Source: CAYVUB01 sp964454675
GTDB lineage: Bacteria > Bacteroidota > Bacteroidia > Flavobacteriales > Flavobacteriaceae
NCBI GenBank assembly: GCA_964454675.1
Contig: CAYVUB010000033.1
Coordinates: forward strand, 1 to 30,073
Reading direction: 5' to 3'
Length of the DNA stretch: 30,073 nt
Shown here: positions 5,991-14,737 of the stretch, piece by piece
How the letters are laid out: every line of letters begins with the position of its first letter
How positions within the stretch are numbered: position 1 is the stretch's first letter
The notes under the pieces: model-generated
The model's input: only the letters and a program-made list of their open reading frames with translations
Database searches by the model: none
Told to the model about the DNA's origin: nothing
Made by a program: the position numbers and the translations under genes

Positions 5991-7463
5991 TTATTTTAAA
6001 AAATCAATGGCAATATTTTTTTGTGACAGCAGCTCGTTTTCTGAGGCTAAGTCATATACGGTTTCTTCAAAATCGGTAGTGATGGTTTTATCGGCACCAA
6101 TAGAAATAAGATACTTTAACGCTTCAACATCTGTAGCTTTCATGGCCGCTTTGTGCAACGCTGTTATACCTTCGTTGTTTTTGGCATTGATATCTATGCC
6201 AAACTGTTGAACACGTTTTAGCAATTCTACATCATTATTGTTTAAAGCCAGATGATACAAAGTGTTGCCGTCTTTTTGTGCTTTTGTAATGTCAAAACCT
6301 TTTGATTGCAGCAATGCTAATTTTGCTTCAAATGCTTCCGGATTTTTTGAATTGTACGACTGCAATAAATAGTATCCCAAATGATTACCGGTGGCATCAA
6401 TAATAGTTGCATCGGCATTTTTATCAATCAGAAAACGTACAACTTCGGGCGAATTGTATCTAACGGCAAGACTTAATGCCGATTCGCCTTTATTGTTCAC
6501 GGTATTGATACTCTTTACGTTTTTTGATAAAAATCCAACTATTTCAAGCGTGTTTCGGCTTGCTGCATTTATAAATGCTGTGCTACCATTATTGTCTGCC
6601 TGATTAATATCCACACCTTTTTCAATAAAATAAGACAACAATTTCACATCATTACTACGTGAAGCCAAAGCGTGCAAAGCTGTTGTACCATCTTTTGAAA
6701 CCGTATTTGGCTTGATGCCCAAGCTCTCAAGATATTGAAAAAACTCCAGCGTATTTGTCGAGCTTCGTGTACCCTGGCTCGCAAAAATCATGGCGTTGTC
6801 ATTGAATTTTACACCTTTTTCCAATAATTGTTTTAGCAAAGTACTATTTCCTGTCCGGCTTACGTAGTTAAAAATCCCGTTGCCGTCGGTATCTGTGCTG
6901 TGTAAATCCAATCCTTTTGATGTGAAGTAATTGATAAGCTTAAAATCTGAATCATAGGGCGCGGCCAATAATAATGCGTTGGCACCGTAAGGTGTTAAAT
7001 CGTTTTTAAGGTCGGCTCCGTGAGCTAAGCAAAAATCATATACTTTGGTGTTTTTCTGCCCGGACAAAGCTGCAAAATTCAAAATAGTACTGCCTTTATC
7101 ATCGGTCAAATTGGTTTTGGCACCTTTTGAAACCAGGTGCTGCATCAATTCCACATTGCCTTTGTAAGCAGCCCAAAATATATAGGTTCTTCCGTCGTGC
7201 GTTAATTTGTTGACATCGTTTCCTTCTTTGGATATGGCGTACTCAATGGTTTTGTTTGGTGTTTCTTGCAAAATAGCATACACAACACCGTCAAAATTGC
7301 TGGAAGTAGCTTCAGCAATATCATTTCCTTCTTTAATTTTTAAATCGATGGTTTCAATTGTTGGTTTGGTATCCCAAAAATCACGGCTTAAAAATACATT
7401 TTCCTGTGAATAGGCTTGGATTCCGAATAAAAATCCTATTAAAAAGAGGCTTGATTTTTGCAT
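5991..7463 (-). CDS. Exported ankyrin-repeat protein, 490 residues
   Basis: After a signal peptide (about residues 1-19, ending GIQAYSQ) nearly the whole protein is made of ankyrin repeats, roughly twelve by eye. Examples are DGRTYIFWAAYKGNVELMQH, DGTTALHALASRSNDVKLLS and NEGITALHKAAMKATDVEAL. Several carry the TALHxA signature. Ankyrin arrays mediate protein binding; no enzymatic domain is present. The protein should be periplasmic or surface exposed. It is the second gene of the operon, with 4 bp from the DUF6607 gene and 6 bp to DUF2271, so it is probably made together with the iron/heme uptake system. Its binding partner is unknown. Confidence 0.88.
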   Translation of the reverse strand: MQKSSLFLIGFLFGIQAYSQENVFLSRDFWDTKPTIETIDLKIKEGNDIAEATSSNFDGVVYAILQETPNKTIEYAISKEGNDVNKLTHDGRTYIFWAAYKGNVELMQHLVSKGAKTNLTDDKGSTILNFAALSGQKNTKVYDFCLAHGADLKNDLTPYGANALLLAAPYDSDFKLINYFTSKGLDLHSTDTDGNGIFNYVSRTGNSTLLKQLLEKGVKFNDNAMIFASQGTRSSTNTLEFFQYLESLGIKPNTVSKDGTTALHALASRSNDVKLLSYFIEKGVDINQADNNGSTAFINAASRNTLEIVGFLSKNVKSINTVNNKGESALSLAVRYNSPEVVRFLIDKNADATIIDATGNHLGYYLLQSYNSKNPEAFEAKLALLQSKGFDITKAQKDGNTLYHLALNNNDVELLKRVQQFGIDINAKNNEGITALHKAAMKATDVEALKYLISIGADKTITTDFEETVYDLASENELLSQKNIAIDFLK

Positions 7464-7467
7464 GGTG

Positions 7468-8376
7468 TTATTTTTTTACGAACGATTCGATGATGGTGTT
7501 GATGTCTTCAGCAGTTTGATACGCTTCTTCAGATGATAAGTATTTGAACAAATCTTTATTATCTACTTTTTCTTCTAAGTTTAAGTTTTTGTTTCTTGCA
7601 AACACTTCGTTCCATTTATTGCGTACCAAAGCCCATTTTTTCTCATTTTTTGTCCAATAGTCTTGTGCGGCTTTGCATCTGTCTGCATCTACTTTTTCAT
7701 AGGTATTATATCCTTTTTCTTTTGCAAGCAATATATCGTCTTTTCCGTTTTCACGAATAACCTTGTCGTTATCCTGATCGTGAATCCAGCCGTCTTTTGT
7801 GATTTCCTGACGATTTGTTCTTACAGTAACATTGTAGTCACTACGCACGGTATATTCACGGCGCGGCAATGGAGCCGGAGTTGTGTTTTCCCAGTAGCTT
7901 CTGCCGTCAACATGCACCCAGGTTGCAGAACCTTCATAACGCGGACTGTCATCAACCTGAAACACTTTTTGTGTCCACTGGCCTTTTACCTGGTTTTTTG
8001 GAAGGCTCACATAAGTCCATTGATTGTCGTGATTGTATTCGTACAAATTGGTGTTTTCAAATTCCCAATCCTGACGCCAGTGTTTTACAATGTACGGGCT
8101 GTCAGGTTTGCCAACAATAAGCAAATGCTGCATCACGATTTTATTGTCTGTATCTTCAACAAGTTGTACCCACTCCAGTCCTTTTTCAATTTTTGTTTTA
8201 GAAGCTTTATACGTTGAATCGTTTGAATATTCAAAAGTTTCGGCAAAGTTGAAGGTTACTTCATAACAGCCACACATATCTTTAATGGCTTTTTGATCTT
8301 GCGATTTTTTGTTTTGGGCATTCAGATTAAAAATTGTTGAAAAAGCGAATGCTGCTAAAAGAGATAATTGCTTCAT
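7468..8376 (-). CDS. DUF6607 family exported protein, 302 residues
   Basis: The protein has a signal peptide (about residues 1-20, ending NLNAQ) and a conserved CGCYEVTFNFAETF segment near the start. It has many aromatic residues (KHWRQDWEFEN, WTYVSLPKN, SATWVHVDGRSYWENTTPAP). This pattern fits DUF6607, a periplasmic family of unknown function in Bacteroidota. It is the first gene of the leftward operon and is transcribed divergently from the TonB receptor, with 103 bp between the two start codons. The context suggests a role in heme or iron acquisition, perhaps as a binding protein; this is inference. No catalytic residues are apparent. Confidence 0.82.
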   Translation of the reverse strand: MKQLSLLAAFAFSTIFNLNAQNKKSQDQKAIKDMCGCYEVTFNFAETFEYSNDSTYKASKTKIEKGLEWVQLVEDTDNKIVMQHLLIVGKPDSPYIVKHWRQDWEFENTNLYEYNHDNQWTYVSLPKNQVKGQWTQKVFQVDDSPRYEGSATWVHVDGRSYWENTTPAPLPRREYTVRSDYNVTVRTNRQEITKDGWIHDQDNDKVIRENGKDDILLAKEKGYNTYEKVDADRCKAAQDYWTKNEKKWALVRNKWNEVFARNKNLNLEEKVDNKDLFKYLSSEEAYQTAEDINTIIESFVKK

Positions 8377-8424
8377 TTTAAAATGGTTTTTTATGGGTAT
8401 TAAAATTTTTTAAATTCTTCTATT

Positions 8425-8449
8425 CTTATTTAGATTGATTTAAAATAAG
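8425..8449. promoter_or_regulatory. Candidate Fur-type operator between divergent transcripts
   Basis: A 25-bp imperfect palindrome centred at 8437 has perfect 7-bp arms (CTTATTT and AAATAAG) and 9 of 12 matching pairs overall. It overlaps the -33 region of the receptor promoter (TATATTTG at 8454-8461). AT-rich interrupted palindromes in this position usually bind Fur-like repressors upstream of iron/heme receptors. The identification of the repressor is inference. Confidence 0.5.
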
Positions 8450-8453
8450 ATTT

Positions 8454-8461
8454 TATATTTG
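8454..8461 (+). promoter_or_regulatory. Promoter -7 box of the TonB receptor gene
   Basis: TATATTTG matches the Bacteroidota -7 consensus TAnnTTTG. It lies 18 bp before the start codon at 8480, giving a very short leader. Confidence 0.6.
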
Positions 8462-8479
8462 CAGCAAAATTAATCAAGA

Positions 8480-10612
8480 ATGAATCTAAATAAAAATAAT
8501 TTCCTTATTTATTTTTCACTTTTTTTATATGCTTTTTCATATTCGCAAGAAAAACAAGCGGATACAACTAAAGCAGGGCAGCTTGACGAAGTAGTTATTA
8601 CGGGTCAATACCAGCCACAGTCAATAAGAAAATCTGTTCATAATGTGATAGTTATTGACAGAGCACAGATAGAAAGACAAGCTGCCAACAATCTTGCAGA
8701 TTTGCTTAATTTTAACCTGAATCTTACCATAATTCCCAATTCACAAACCGGAAAATCCACTATTTCGTTTTTTGGGTTAGACTCACAATACTTCAATATT
8801 TTAGTTGATAACATCCCGTTGGTTAGTGATAATGGATTAGGGAATAATATTGATTTAACCCAAATAAACCTTGATGATATTGAGCGTATTGAAATTGTTG
8901 AAGGTGCTATGGGTGTTGAATATGGGGCAAATGCAGTATCCGGTGTAATTAATATAATTACCAAAAAGGGTATAGAAAGCAGTTGGAATATTCAAGTAAT
9001 TGCCCAGGAAGAAACCGTAAGTGATGAGTATGCCTGGTTTGATGAAGGCAGGCATATTCAAGCTTTAAACGCCACGCACAGGTTTAATGATAAATGGCAG
9101 GCCAGAGTTGGGTTTAACAGAAATCAATTTGCCGGATTTTATAATAATAGATTAGGAAAAGACCATTACCTGAACGATGGATTAAGAGGTTATGATTGGT
9201 TGCCCAAAACTCAAATCAATACCAATGCTGCACTAAATTACCAAACAGAAAAGTTCAATTTGTTTTATAAGTTTGAGTATTTTAATGAAGTTATCAATTT
9301 TCATAATGCAGCAGTAAGAGCCAATATTGACCCTGTTTCACAGACGAGCAATCCGTCGGCAACCGATAGAATTTTTACAACAAATCGTTTTATCAATAAC
9401 CTGAGTGTTAACGGGCAATTAAATTCCGGAGCAAATTATAGTGCAAGCTTGTCGTACCAGCAACAACAGCGTGATTTGAACCAGTTTAACTATTATATTC
9501 TTACAGAGGAAAAAACCAACGAAACAGATGAGACCTATCAATCAAGTAAAGTGCTTTTTTCAAATGGTGCTATAAGTAATTTAATAAAAGACAAAAAGTA
9601 CAACTTTCAATTGGGTTATGAAACACGATATATTCAAGGTTATGATACACAGGCAACAGGAGAAATTACTCAAGAAGACAAAGAAAATTCACAGAGTAAT
9701 GTAGCATTGTTTTCATCAGCAGAATATAATTTTTCAGATAAATTCTCACTCAGGCCGGGCATTCGTTATGAATACAACTCTATGTTCCATTCTAAATTAT
9801 TAGCTTCTTTAAGTGCCAGATATTTAATGAACAATGGTTATGAATTAAGAGGAAATATTGGTACCTCATACAGAACCCCGAATTTTGAAGAACTTTATTA
9901 CTATTTTGTAGATTCAAACCACGATGTAAGAGGTAATGAAAACCTGAACCCGGAAAACGGCTATACCGCATTTATAAACTTAAAAAAAAGAAGCTGGTTT
10001 AATAACCTGTCATTAATTAACGGCTTAAAGCTAAGTTATATTGATATAAAAGACCGTATAGACCTTGCTATTGTAAATACGTTACCATTACAATATCAAT
10101 TTATAAATATTGATGCTTATAAACTATGGGGTGTTACTTCAGAAAACAGCATTCAGGCAGATGATTGGACATTTAATGTGGGAGCAACACTACAGGGCAT
10201 CTCAAGAATTGTAAATGATGAGGTCAATGCCAATGACGATTTTTTATATGCTTATCAGGTTAATGCCGGTGCTACATATCATATCAAAAAATGGCAAACC
10301 GCATTTACGGTCTTAATAAAATATAACGGCAAGCAAGATAATTATATAGCATCCGGCATGGATGATAACGGTAATTCTTTGTTTACAAAAGCCACAACAG
10401 ATGCCTATAGCTGGTTGGATGCATCTATACAAAAATCATTCTTAAACAACAAAATTCAAGCAACCTTAGGAGGACGAAACCTGTTGGATGTTACAGATGT
10501 GACCATTCGTAACGCTTCAACCGGAGGCATACACGCATCAAACAATAACGGACTTCTATTAGGTTACGGACGCTCTTTTTATTTAAAACTATTATATGAA
10601 CTTAATTTTTAA
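8480..10612 (+). CDS. TonB-dependent outer-membrane receptor, 710 residues
   Basis: A signal peptide (residues 1-22, ending FSYSQ) is followed by a TonB-box-like segment (DEVVITG at about 35-41) and a plug domain. The plug contains RKSVHNVIVIDRAQIERQ and ERIEIVEGAMGVEYGANAVSGVINIITKKG, the typical plug end. The remaining about 540 residues alternate aromatic and polar stretches as in a beta-barrel, and the protein ends in aromatic Phe (YLKLLYELNF), as expected for outer-membrane insertion. It imports a substrate energised by TonB. The adjacent HmuY-like lipoprotein and divergent PepSY reductase point to heme or an iron chelate. There is no N-terminal carboxypeptidase-like domain, so it is not a SusC-type receptor. 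Confidence 0.93.
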   Translation: MNLNKNNFLIYFSLFLYAFSYSQEKQADTTKAGQLDEVVITGQYQPQSIRKSVHNVIVIDRAQIERQAANNLADLLNFNLNLTIIPNSQTGKSTISFFGLDSQYFNILVDNIPLVSDNGLGNNIDLTQINLDDIERIEIVEGAMGVEYGANAVSGVINIITKKGIESSWNIQVIAQEETVSDEYAWFDEGRHIQALNATHRFNDKWQARVGFNRNQFAGFYNNRLGKDHYLNDGLRGYDWLPKTQINTNAALNYQTEKFNLFYKFEYFNEVINFHNAAVRANIDPVSQTSNPSATDRIFTTNRFINNLSVNGQLNSGANYSASLSYQQQQRDLNQFNYYILTEEKTNETDETYQSSKVLFSNGAISNLIKDKKYNFQLGYETRYIQGYDTQATGEITQEDKENSQSNVALFSSAEYNFSDKFSLRPGIRYEYNSMFHSKLLASLSARYLMNNGYELRGNIGTSYRTPNFEELYYYFVDSNHDVRGNENLNPENGYTAFINLKKRSWFNNLSLINGLKLSYIDIKDRIDLAIVNTLPLQYQFINIDAYKLWGVTSENSIQADDWTFNVGATLQGISRIVNDEVNANDDFLYAYQVNAGATYHIKKWQTAFTVLIKYNGKQDNYIASGMDDNGNSLFTKATTDAYSWLDASIQKSFLNNKIQATLGGRNLLDVTDVTIRNASTGGIHASNNNGLLLGYGRSFYLKLLYELNF

Positions 10613-10624
10613 AAATTGAATATT

Positions 10625-11707
10625 ATGACAAACAAATTTCTTACCCTTATTTTAAGCATTAGCATATTAGCATTTACAAGCTGTAGTGATGATGACGGTC
10701 CGTCAGGGCCAATCGACATTGTTATTGAAGGCGCAACAATATCACCGGAAGTTGGCGGGCCAAACCAACAAAACCAAGTATATGTTGATTTAAGTACTAA
10801 TACAGTAACAAGCGTACAACGTGATAGCTGGGATTTGGGTTTTTACTCCGGTTCTGAATTTAGAGTAGTAATCAACGGGTCAGTTTATATGGCTGTAGCA
10901 CAACTTGATGCTACAGATATTAATGCAGTAAATTCAACAACCCCACAAGTACAAGAATTACAACCACAAGTAGCTGTAGGTACTTTTCAAGCTGCAAGTG
11001 CTGCATTTATAGATTCTCCTGAAGGAAATATAACAGGTACAGCCATAGCCGAGGTGTCAAATGTTGCTGCAAATAACCACGTATATTTAGTAAACTTAGG
11101 TTTTGAAGTTGGTACAACCACGCCTGCAACCGGAAGTGTTGCTGTTAGTGGTAGTGCCAGAGGCTGGAAAAAAATCAGAATATTGAGAGCTGGAAACAAC
11201 TACGTTTTACAATATGCTGATTTAGATGCAACAACGTTTGAAGAAGTAACCATTTCAAAAGACACCAATTACAACTTTACATTCTTTAGCTTCAATACAG
11301 AAACAGAAGTAAGTGTGGAGCCAGAAAAATCTAAATGGGATTTAAACTTTACAGTTTTTACCAGTGTAATTGATGGTTTTGGAGCTTATGGTTATGCAGA
11401 TTTTGTAGTAAATAATACCAAAGCAAATGCTCTGGTATATATGGTAGATACAGATGTAGATGCTATCACTTATAACGATTTTACAATTAGTAATGTTGTA
11501 GATGCTAACTTTAGCAATGACCAACGAGTTATAGGCAGTAGCTGGAGAAATGGCGGCGGCCCGGGTACATTACCATCACTAAAAGAAAATGTGTTTTATA
11601 TTATTAGTGATACTGATAATAACTTATATAAACTTCAGTTTCTGGCCTTAACCAATGAAGCCGGAGAGCGTGGTTATCCGCAATTTGTATATTCATTACT
11701 ACAGTAG
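10625..11707 (+). CDS. HmuY-like lipoprotein, 360 residues
   Basis: I chose the ATG at 10625 rather than the in-frame TTG at 10616, because it gives a clean lipoprotein signal (MTNKFLTLILSISILAFTSC, lipid-modified Cys20) followed by an acidic SDDD linker. The body contains WDLGFYSGSEFRVVINGS and a second SKWDLNFTVF motif, the repeated W-D-L-x-F signature of HmuY-family heme-binding proteins. This one is longer than classical HmuY and appears to carry both halves. It is 12 bp downstream of the TonB receptor and surely cotranscribed. It likely captures heme at the surface and hands it to the receptor. Specific heme ligands cannot be assigned by eye. Confidence 0.85.
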   Translation: MTNKFLTLILSISILAFTSCSDDDGPSGPIDIVIEGATISPEVGGPNQQNQVYVDLSTNTVTSVQRDSWDLGFYSGSEFRVVINGSVYMAVAQLDATDINAVNSTTPQVQELQPQVAVGTFQAASAAFIDSPEGNITGTAIAEVSNVAANNHVYLVNLGFEVGTTTPATGSVAVSGSARGWKKIRILRAGNNYVLQYADLDATTFEEVTISKDTNYNFTFFSFNTETEVSVEPEKSKWDLNFTVFTSVIDGFGAYGYADFVVNNTKANALVYMVDTDVDAITYNDFTISNVVDANFSNDQRVIGSSWRNGGGPGTLPSLKENVFYIISDTDNNLYKLQFLALTNEAGERGYPQFVYSLLQ

Positions 11708-11733
11708 AATGAATTAGTTAGTTTTTTTATTGT

Positions 11734-11764
11734 AAAAAAGCCACTCAGTTGAGTGGCTTTTTTT
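11734..11764. terminator. Bidirectional terminator between HmuY-like gene and carbonic anhydrase
   Basis: AAAAAAGCCACTCA and TGAGTGGCTTTTTT form a near-perfect hairpin flanked by A and T tracts on both sides. It can stop both the rightward receptor operon and the leftward carbonic anhydrase operon. Confidence 0.9.
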
Positions 11765-11810
11765 GGTTTGACGCAGTATCATTTTATCCAAATGATAAAT
11801 TTTCATGATT

Positions 11811-12455
11811 TTATTCAAAATCCAGTTTATAAACACTGTTGTTTCTAATATCGTCGTGAGAACTAAACGTTACATCCAGGTCTTTTACCAATCCCGAATC
11901 AAGTCCGTAAACCCAACCGTGAATTGCCAATTCTTGTCCTTCGCTCCAAGCTTTTTGAATAATAGACGTTACTGCCAGGTTCAATACCTGTTGTTTGGTA
12001 TTCCACTCGACAAACCGGTCAAATTTTTCTTTTTCATCTTCGATGGCTTCAATATCGTTTTTACGGAACTTGTAACTATCCTTAATATGACGAATCCAGT
12101 TATCGATAATCCCTACGGAAGAATTTCCCATAGCAGCCTTTACACCTCCGCAGCCGTAATGTCCGCAAACGATAATGTGCTTTACTTTCAGCACGTTTAC
12201 CGAATAGTCCAGTACACTCAGCATATTCATATCTGAGTGGATTACCATATTGGCAATGTTTCTGTGTACAAAAACTTCTCCGGGTTGAGCTCCAATAACT
12301 TCGTTTGCAGGAACCCTGCTGTCCGAACAGCCTATCCATAAAAGCGGTGGTGTTTGAGTATGTGATAATTTTTTAAAATATTCAGGGTCTAATGCTAATT
12401 TGTTTTCAACCCATTTTTTGTTATTCTCTATTATTTTTTTATAAAAATCTGACAT
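11811..12455 (-). CDS. Beta-class carbonic anhydrase, 214 residues
   Basis: The enzyme interconverts CO2 and bicarbonate. The zinc ligands and active-site dyad are visible: CSDSR at 43-47 (Cys43, Asp45, Arg47) and the second zinc motif HYGC (His99, Cys102) in CGHYGCGG. The length is standard for the family and there is no signal peptide, so it is cytoplasmic. It lies 14 bp downstream of a SulP transporter gene in the same direction. This pairing is common in Bacteroidota and other bacteria, and the enzyme likely processes bicarbonate carried by the transporter. Confidence 0.95.
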   Translation of the reverse strand: MSDFYKKIIENNKKWVENKLALDPEYFKKLSHTQTPPLLWIGCSDSRVPANEVIGAQPGEVFVHRNIANMVIHSDMNMLSVLDYSVNVLKVKHIIVCGHYGCGGVKAAMGNSSVGIIDNWIRHIKDSYKFRKNDIEAIEDEKEKFDRFVEWNTKQQVLNLAVTSIIQKAWSEGQELAIHGWVYGLDSGLVKDLDVTFSSHDDIRNNSVYKLDFE

Positions 12456-12469
12456 AATTTATTTGATTT

Positions 12470-14227
12470 TTAATCGTTTGATTTTTCGTTTTTTGAGTTA
12501 TTATCTTTTTGTTTCTTGTTCTTTTTGCTTTTCGTTACCTTAATTTCATTTCCGTCGGCATCTATGGTTTTTATTTCTGTAATTACCTGACTTGATGTTT
12601 TATGTCTTTGCCGGTGTTTCATCAACAAATCGTGTTCGATAGAAACTTTTCTGATATCGGTTTCTGTGTTTTCAAGATTATATTCTCCTTTGAACCCTAT
12701 AAGTGTCACATCTACATTTTTAAGCGGAGCCCTGATATTTTTAAATTCCCTGATACTATCCAGAATATCGTGAGCTATATAAACCGTGTCGGAAGCATTG
12801 ACAATTACTTTTGAATTATCGGGAATGGCATCTAAAGTAAACAAAATAGCCGCTTTATTTAAAAAAGAAACTTCCTGAGCCAAGTGAATATGAATAACAT
12901 CTCCATCTTCATATTCTTCCTTACGGAAATAATAGGCTCTTTTCATATTTCCTCTTAAAATAGCAAAGATACTGATAATCATACCTAATGCAACTCCGGT
13001 GAGCAAATCTGTAAATACAACAGCCAAAACGGTTACTATAAACGGAATAAACTGATATTTTCCTCTATGGAAAAAATGCTTGAAAACAGCCGGTTTGGCA
13101 AGTTTATATCCTATAATCAACAATACTGCTGCCAATACTGCCAATGGAATCTTATTAAGAAAAAACGGAATGGAAAGCACACTCACAAGCAATAAAACCC
13201 CATGAATAATAGCCGACATTTTTGATTTTGCTCCTGCATTTGCATTTGCAGACGAGCGAACCACAACCGAGGTCATTGGCAATCCTCCCAAAAGTGAGCT
13301 GATAAGGTTTCCTGTTCCTTGTGCTTTAAGCTCCAAATTGGTGTCCGTAAGACGTTTTTGAGGATCCATCCTGTCTGCCGCCTCAATACACAAAAGTGTT
13401 TCGATAGACGCTACAATGGCAATCGTAAGAGCTACTGTCCAAACCTCTTTGTTTAAAAAACTCGAATAATTAAACCCTTCCGAAAAATTCAGAAAATCGG
13501 GCAAGATGAAAATTCCTTTAAACTCATTTAAACTTGTAACTACAGGAAGCTCAACCAAATATTTTGACGAAGTAATAGCAAGAGGGCTTCCTGTCATTAT
13601 AAACAGCTCATTCAATAATGTTCCTATGATAACCGCTGCCAATGCACTTGGCAATAATTTGATTTTTTTAAGAACTTCTACCTTGTCCCATGCCAAAATA
13701 ATAGCTAATGATACAGCTGCAATAATTACAACTCCCAGCTGTATTTCAGTGAATGACTTGACAATATCAGAAAATACCGCAAACCCGCTTCCTACTTCAA
13801 CATCAGAACCTAAGGCTTTTGGAATTTGTTTCAAGAAAATAATAATCCCGATACCTGCAAGCATTCCTTCAATAACATTATTCGGAAAATAATTAGAGAT
13901 GGCTCCTGCTTTTAAGAATCCTAAAACTAACTGAATAAGTCCGGCTAAAAATGCGGCGGTTAAGAATACCTCAAACGAGCCCAAAGCCAAAATAGCAGAT
14001 AATACGATAGCCGTAAGACCTGCGGCAGGACCGGAAACACTGATGTGTGAATTAGAGATGTAGCCCACTACGATACCACCAACTACTCCTGCTATAATTC
14101 CCGAAAACAAAGGGGCGCCAGAAGCCATTGCAATTCCGAGACACAGCGGAAGCGCAACTAAAAATACTACTAAACCGGAAGGAAAATCGTACTTCAGGTT
14201 TGCAAAAAGATTGATTTTTTTTGACAT
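12470..14227 (-). CDS. SulP family anion transporter with STAS domain, 585 residues
   Basis: The N-terminal about 420 residues are hydrophobic, with ten or more helices. They include the SulP signature region near residues 20-40 (PSGLVVFLVALPLCLGIAMA) and the GLLGGLPMTSVVVRSSAN-like segment around 310-325. A cytoplasmic STAS-like domain (about 450-545) follows, and the tail is a lysine-rich sequence (KSKKNKKQKDNN). SulP proteins carry sulfate or bicarbonate; the neighbouring carbonic anhydrase makes bicarbonate the better guess. The gene is separated from the upstream small protein gene by a hairpin terminator. Confidence 0.92.
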   Translation of the reverse strand: MSKKINLFANLKYDFPSGLVVFLVALPLCLGIAMASGAPLFSGIIAGVVGGIVVGYISNSHISVSGPAAGLTAIVLSAILALGSFEVFLTAAFLAGLIQLVLGFLKAGAISNYFPNNVIEGMLAGIGIIIFLKQIPKALGSDVEVGSGFAVFSDIVKSFTEIQLGVVIIAAVSLAIILAWDKVEVLKKIKLLPSALAAVIIGTLLNELFIMTGSPLAITSSKYLVELPVVTSLNEFKGIFILPDFLNFSEGFNYSSFLNKEVWTVALTIAIVASIETLLCIEAADRMDPQKRLTDTNLELKAQGTGNLISSLLGGLPMTSVVVRSSANANAGAKSKMSAIIHGVLLLVSVLSIPFFLNKIPLAVLAAVLLIIGYKLAKPAVFKHFFHRGKYQFIPFIVTVLAVVFTDLLTGVALGMIISIFAILRGNMKRAYYFRKEEYEDGDVIHIHLAQEVSFLNKAAILFTLDAIPDNSKVIVNASDTVYIAHDILDSIREFKNIRAPLKNVDVTLIGFKGEYNLENTETDIRKVSIEHDLLMKHRQRHKTSSQVITEIKTIDADGNEIKVTKSKKNKKQKDNNSKNEKSND

Positions 14228-14294
14228 TTTTTTTAAAAAAAATTAGTGTGAAACTGTATGATTATTTGATGTAATGATTTAAGAATCAAAACAA

Positions 14295-14334
14295 AAAAAC
14301 CATTTGATTTATCTGTATGTACAGGTAAAATCAA
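14295..14334 (-). terminator. Hairpin terminator between the small exported protein and SulP
   Basis: TTGATTTATCTGT (14304-14316) pairs imperfectly with ACAGGTAAAATCAA (14321-14334). On the minus strand it is followed by TGGTTTTTTTGTTTT. It should end transcription from the 14373-14675 gene. Confidence 0.65.
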
Positions 14335-14372
14335 AAATCAACACAACCATCAAAAATGGTTATGGTAATTAA

Positions 14373-14675
14373 TTACACTAATTTTTGTTCGGGTGGCGGC
14401 GATATACACTCTATGACAGAAGGTGTATAAGTTTTAAGATAAGAATTGTATGTTTTTTCTTTTTCAAAATCTATTGAAATAAGGTGATATTTTGTGGCAT
14501 CCGATAGTTTAACTTCAAAAAGAGTTAACGTCTCACTTACTTTATTTTCTTCTTCTGCCATACTAAAAAACAAAGACACGTCAAAGGATTTTTCCACAAC
14601 AGAAATAACGGTTGGAGCCGCTATAAAAAGCGTGAAAATAAATAGAAAAAAGCCTGCAGCAAGCTGTTTAAACAT
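14373..14675 (-). CDS. Small exported or membrane-anchored hypothetical protein, 100 residues
   Basis: I use the ATG at 14675, giving an N-terminus MFKQLAAGFFLFIFTLFIAA with one hydrophobic segment. An in-frame TTG at 14699 exists but overlaps the promoter -7 box (TATATTTG on the minus strand, 14704-14697), so it cannot be the start. After the hydrophobic segment the protein is polar, with an acidic SMAEEENK patch, and ends CISPPPEQKLV. I do not recognise the family. It has its own promoter and terminator, so it seems to be a monocistronic unit between the bat operon and the SulP operon. Confidence 0.6.
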   Translation of the reverse strand: MFKQLAAGFFLFIFTLFIAAPTVISVVEKSFDVSLFFSMAEEENKVSETLTLFEVKLSDATKYHLISIDFEKEKTYNSYLKTYTPSVIECISPPPEQKLV

Positions 14676-14696
14676 AACGTATTTGTAATTTGGTTT

Positions 14697-14704
14697 CAAA
14701 TATA
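14697..14704 (-). promoter_or_regulatory. Promoter -7 box of the 100-residue protein gene
   Basis: On the minus strand TATATTTG matches TAnnTTTG, 21 bp before the ATG at 14675. It decides between the two possible starts. Confidence 0.55.
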
Positions 14705-14737
14705 CGGTTTGTAATTGGTTTAAATGTTAATTAAAGA

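Noticed and set aside
7663..8217. 184-residue open frame on the plus strand opposite DUF6607
   Set aside because: It lies fully antisense to a well-supported gene with signal peptide and operon context and has no recognisable domain.
10616..10624. TTG start for the HmuY-like protein
   Set aside because: The ATG at 10625 gives a standard lipoprotein signal and TTG starts are rare in this group.
11805..12236. 143-residue plus-strand frame opposite the carbonic anhydrase
   Set aside because: It overlaps the carbonic anhydrase gene, which has all zinc ligands.
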